The notes below the pieces were generated by a model. It saw only the letters and a list, made by a program, of their open reading frames with translations. It searched no databases and was not told the origin of the DNA. A stretch of 10,298 bases of DNA, taken from an uncultured Flavobacteriaceae bacterium (lineage in GTDB: Bacteria; Bacteroidota; Bacteroidia; Flavobacteriales; Flavobacteriaceae). Of the stretch, positions 8,673 through 10,298 are shown one piece after another. The number at the start of each line of letters is the position of its first letter. Within the stretch, counting starts at the first letter, position 1. The stretch covers positions 1-10,298 of the forward strand of contig CALJFV010000151.1 in assembly GCA_938074515.1 (NCBI GenBank), read 5' to 3'. The position numbers and the translations under genes are program-made.

Positions 8673-9569
8673 ATGAAAAGACGAAAATTTATTGAAAAAA
8701 CCTCCTTAACGGGTTTGGCTTTGGGGGCATTGCCTGGTTCTTTGCGGGCCAATACCAATCAATTGAATCAGCTAGAAGCTGATGCCCAAGTCAATTCTGG
8801 CCCTGAGGTTGGAGAGAAAATCAACCACAGTGTTTGTCATTGGTGTTTTGAGCAAATCCCACTCGAGGATTTTTTAATCACACTCCGTCGCTTAGGAATC
8901 GGCGCTATAGATTTGGTAGGGCCAAAGGATTGGCCGCTTTTAAAAAAGCACAACATTCATTGCTCTATGTGCAATGGAGCGGAATTGGGTTTGACCAAAG
9001 GATGGAACAATCCAAAATATCACCCCGAGTTAATTGATAATTACACTAAAATGATTCCCCTTGTGGCTGAAGCGGGCTACACTAATTTAATTTGCTTTAG
9101 CGGAAATCGAGATGGAATGACCGATCAAAAAGGGTTGGCCAACTGTGTCTCTGGATTACGCCAAGTGTTGCCGCTTGCCGAAAAACACGGAGTGGTGCTT
9201 CAAATGGAACTCTTTAATCAAATCGATCATCCGGATTATATGTGTGATCATTCAGACTGGGGCATTGCCTTGTGTAAAGCTCTGGGAAGCAATAATTTTA
9301 AGCTGCTTTACGACATCTATCATATGCAAATTCAAGAGGGCGATATCATACGGACGATTCAAAACAGCCATCAATTTTTTGGACATTATCACACTGCTGG
9401 GGTGCCTGGCCGTCACGAAATCGACGACACACAAGAACTTTATTATCCGGCGATTATGCGCGCCATAGCCGCTACAGGCTTCACAGGATATGTCGCCCAA
9501 GAGTTTATGCCGACCTCGGATGACCCTATAGGATCATTAGTTAAGGCATTTGAGATTTGTGATGCGTAG
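8673..9569 (+). CDS. Tat-exported hydroxypyruvate-isomerase-like TIM-barrel protein
   Basis: A 298-aa sugar-phosphate isomerase/epimerase (AP endonuclease 2 fold) of the hydroxypyruvate isomerase (Hyi) type. The N-terminus has a twin-arginine signal (KRRKFIEKTSLTGLALGAL, 2-20), predicting folded export to the periplasm. The barrel spans about 50-295. The metal/catalytic set E179 (MELFN), D214 (LLYDIYHMQ), H240 (GHYHTAGVPGRHEID) and E277 (QEFMP) has the same spacing as E143, D178, Q204 and E240 of E. coli Hyi, with His replacing Gln. Hyi interconverts hydroxypyruvate and tartronate semialdehyde. Cytoplasmic Hyi has no signal, so the substrate of this exported form may differ, perhaps a free sugar or keto-sugar. 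It is co-transcribed with the HxlR gene (9-bp gap). Seven cysteines (C55, C58, C97, C100, C141, C158, C191) lie in the N-terminal two thirds, with more near the end. Confidence 0.92.
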   Translation: MKRRKFIEKTSLTGLALGALPGSLRANTNQLNQLEADAQVNSGPEVGEKINHSVCHWCFEQIPLEDFLITLRRLGIGAIDLVGPKDWPLLKKHNIHCSMCNGAELGLTKGWNNPKYHPELIDNYTKMIPLVAEAGYTNLICFSGNRDGMTDQKGLANCVSGLRQVLPLAEKHGVVLQMELFNQIDHPDYMCDHSDWGIALCKALGSNNFKLLYDIYHMQIQEGDIIRTIQNSHQFFGHYHTAGVPGRHEIDDTQELYYPAIMRAIAATGFTGYVAQEFMPTSDDPIGSLVKAFEICDA

Positions 9570-9572
9570 AGG

Positions 9573-9594
9573 GGGGCTTTGTGCAGCTTTTTTT
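9573..9594 (+). terminator. Weak terminator-like element after the isomerase gene
   Basis: A GGGGCT segment can pair with AGCTTT around a TTGTGC loop, using three G-U pairs, and is followed by a run of seven T residues to 9594. It starts a few bases after the stop codon. The stem is weak, but the position and T tract fit the end of the HxlR-isomerase operon. Confidence 0.3.
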
Positions 9595-9624
9595 CAGTTG
9601 GGACGGATCAAAACTAGGGGATTG

Positions 9625-9906
9625 TTAATCAAAATTACTTCTGATATAATCTTTAAACTCCTGCCAGTTCTCTTTATTGAGTCGAAAACGCATCTCGACT
9701 TCTTTAATATTACCCTGGATTAGACCTAAAGCGCGTAATTCTTGTAAGCCTTTTTGTACAGAATCTTTAGGAAGGTTTATTTTGTTAGAAAGGCATTCTT
9801 CATGCCAACCATCATTGGCGGTAAGGCATTCCAAGATAGCAACTTTAATGGGATGAGCAATCGCTGAAGCAGCAGCAGCCAGTTTAATTTGGTTTTCAGT
9901 AAACAT
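9625..9906 (-). CDS. Small ArsR-like winged-helix regulator
   Basis: A 93-aa protein that is essentially one winged-helix domain. SAIAHPIKVAILECLTAND (14-32) is the typical ArsR-family opening helix pair. The helix-turn-helix follows at about 38-61 (LSNKINLPKDSVQKGLQELRALGLI), then a wing at 63-77 (GNIKEVEMRFRLN) and a C-terminal dimerisation helix (79-90). The ELCVCDL metal site of true ArsR/SmtB sensors is absent; only two cysteines (C27, C38) are present, so metal sensing is not indicated. Its target and signal are unknown. It is convergent with the isomerase gene and 87 bp downstream of the Xre-like gene on the same strand. A perfect TAnnTTTG box lies just upstream, so it may have its own promoter. 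Confidence 0.85.
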   Translation of the reverse strand: MFTENQIKLAAAASAIAHPIKVAILECLTANDGWHEECLSNKINLPKDSVQKGLQELRALGLIQGNIKEVEMRFRLNKENWQEFKDYIRSNFD

Positions 9907-9917
9907 TACAAGTGCGT

Positions 9918-9925
9918 CAAAACTA
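9918..9925 (-). promoter_or_regulatory. Possible -7 box of the ArsR-like gene
   Basis: On the minus strand this reads TAGTTTTG, a perfect TAnnTTTG match, ending 11 bp before the ATG at 9904-9906. The leader would be only a few bases long. No TTG is found at the expected 19-21 nt upstream, so the call rests on one box. If real, the gene is transcribed independently of the Xre-like gene. Confidence 0.3.
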
Positions 9926-9993
9926 TTATCCTTTTACAAATTAAGTAAAAAAAACCTCCTGCGATGTCAGCTTCGATAATACATAACAATTTA

Positions 9994-10215
9994 TTAATCT
10001 GGCGCGGAAATAGACGGATAATCAAAAAAGAACAAAGTGTCTACAGGTACATCGAGTTCTAAAGAGAGGCGCATTCCTAATTCTAGACTGGGATTGAAGC
10101 GATAACTTTCTATTGAGATAATCGTTTGGCGGGTCACTCCAAGACGAATCCCAAGTTCTTGTTGCGACCAGCCCCGCTTTAAACGGAATTCTTTCACTCG
10201 ATGACGAAATATCAT
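9994..10215 (-). CDS. Small Xre/Cro-CI-type HTH regulator
   Basis: A 73-aa stand-alone helix-turn-helix protein of the HTH_3 (YozG-like) type. VKEFRLKRGWSQQELGIRLGVTRQTIISIE (7-36) covers the first four helices with the recognition helix at about 27-36. YRFNPSLELGMRLSLELDVPVDTLFFF (38-64) is the usual closing segment of this group. It has no sensor domain. Such short regulators in Bacteroidota and Firmicutes often sit beside a small membrane-protein gene; any such partner would be upstream on this strand, or divergent, beyond the right edge. The ATG at 10213-10215 gives the standard N-terminus. The gene overlaps no neighbour, and the ArsR-like gene follows on the same strand. Confidence 0.88.
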   Translation of the reverse strand: MIFRHRVKEFRLKRGWSQQELGIRLGVTRQTIISIESYRFNPSLELGMRLSLELDVPVDTLFFFDYPSISAPD

Positions 10216-10246
10216 ACAGCAATCACGCTTATTGTCGTATATTTAA

Positions 10247-10254
10247 GTAGCTAC
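10247..10254. repeat. Palindrome GTAGCTAC upstream of the Xre-like gene
   Basis: A perfect 8-bp palindrome lies 31 bp before the Xre-like start codon, in the short gap to the right edge. Small Xre regulators commonly bind a dyad at their own promoter, so this could be an operator. An 8-bp palindrome alone is weak evidence. Confidence 0.25.
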
Positions 10255-10298
10255 AAGCTCCTTTAGATAGATTTTCTGTGTAAATATAAGGAAATTTA

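Noticed and set aside
10238..10275. TATATTTA and TAGATTTT as promoters for a rightward gene beyond the window
   Set aside because: Each misses the final G, neither has a TTG at 19-21 nt upstream, and the gene itself is not visible.

Overview
The window looks like the chromosome of an aerobic flavobacterium (Bacteroidota, probably Flavobacteriaceae). Four things point there: an outer-membrane DUF5916/CBM9-like protein, a NagB deaminase fused to a PIG-L deacetylase, AT-rich gaps without Shine-Dalgarno sites at most starts, and several matches to the Bacteroidota promoter pattern TTG-N(19-21)-TAnnTTTG. It reads as core/accessory chromosome. I saw no transposase, CRISPR array, tRNA, rRNA or phage gene.

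Layout, left to right. 3-134 (+) is the C-terminal end of an unidentified gene. 135-493 has no convincing gene and ends in two stem-loops that fit best as the 3' end of the katG transcript. 494-2710 (-) is catalase-peroxidase KatG with all expected catalytic residues. Its 270-bp AT-rich upstream region holds an OxyR-like dyad and two possible promoters. 2981-3772 (+) is an unrecognised multi-pass membrane protein closed by a strong terminator. 3877-5769 (+) is the NagB/PIG-L fusion. 5849-8071 (-) is a secreted DUF5916 beta-barrel protein. 8223-8663 and 8673-9569 (+) form a two-gene operon: an HxlR-type regulator and a Tat-exported hydroxypyruvate-isomerase-like TIM-barrel protein. 9625-9906 and 9994-10215 (-) are two very small DNA-binding regulators, ArsR-like and Xre-like.

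Most genes are single transcription units arranged convergently or divergently. The only clear operon is HxlR plus isomerase, 9 bp apart, with a predicted promoter inside the divergent gap. The themes are peroxide defence (KatG), amino-sugar use (NagB/PIG-L), a sugar-isomerase-like periplasmic enzyme, and an outer-membrane protein with a carbohydrate-binding-like domain. No single system ties them together. I found no strong case for a wholly undescribed system. The best leads are the regulatory layout upstream of katG, the changed catalytic residue in the NagB domain, the exported isomerase paired with a cysteine-bearing regulator, and the orphan membrane protein.
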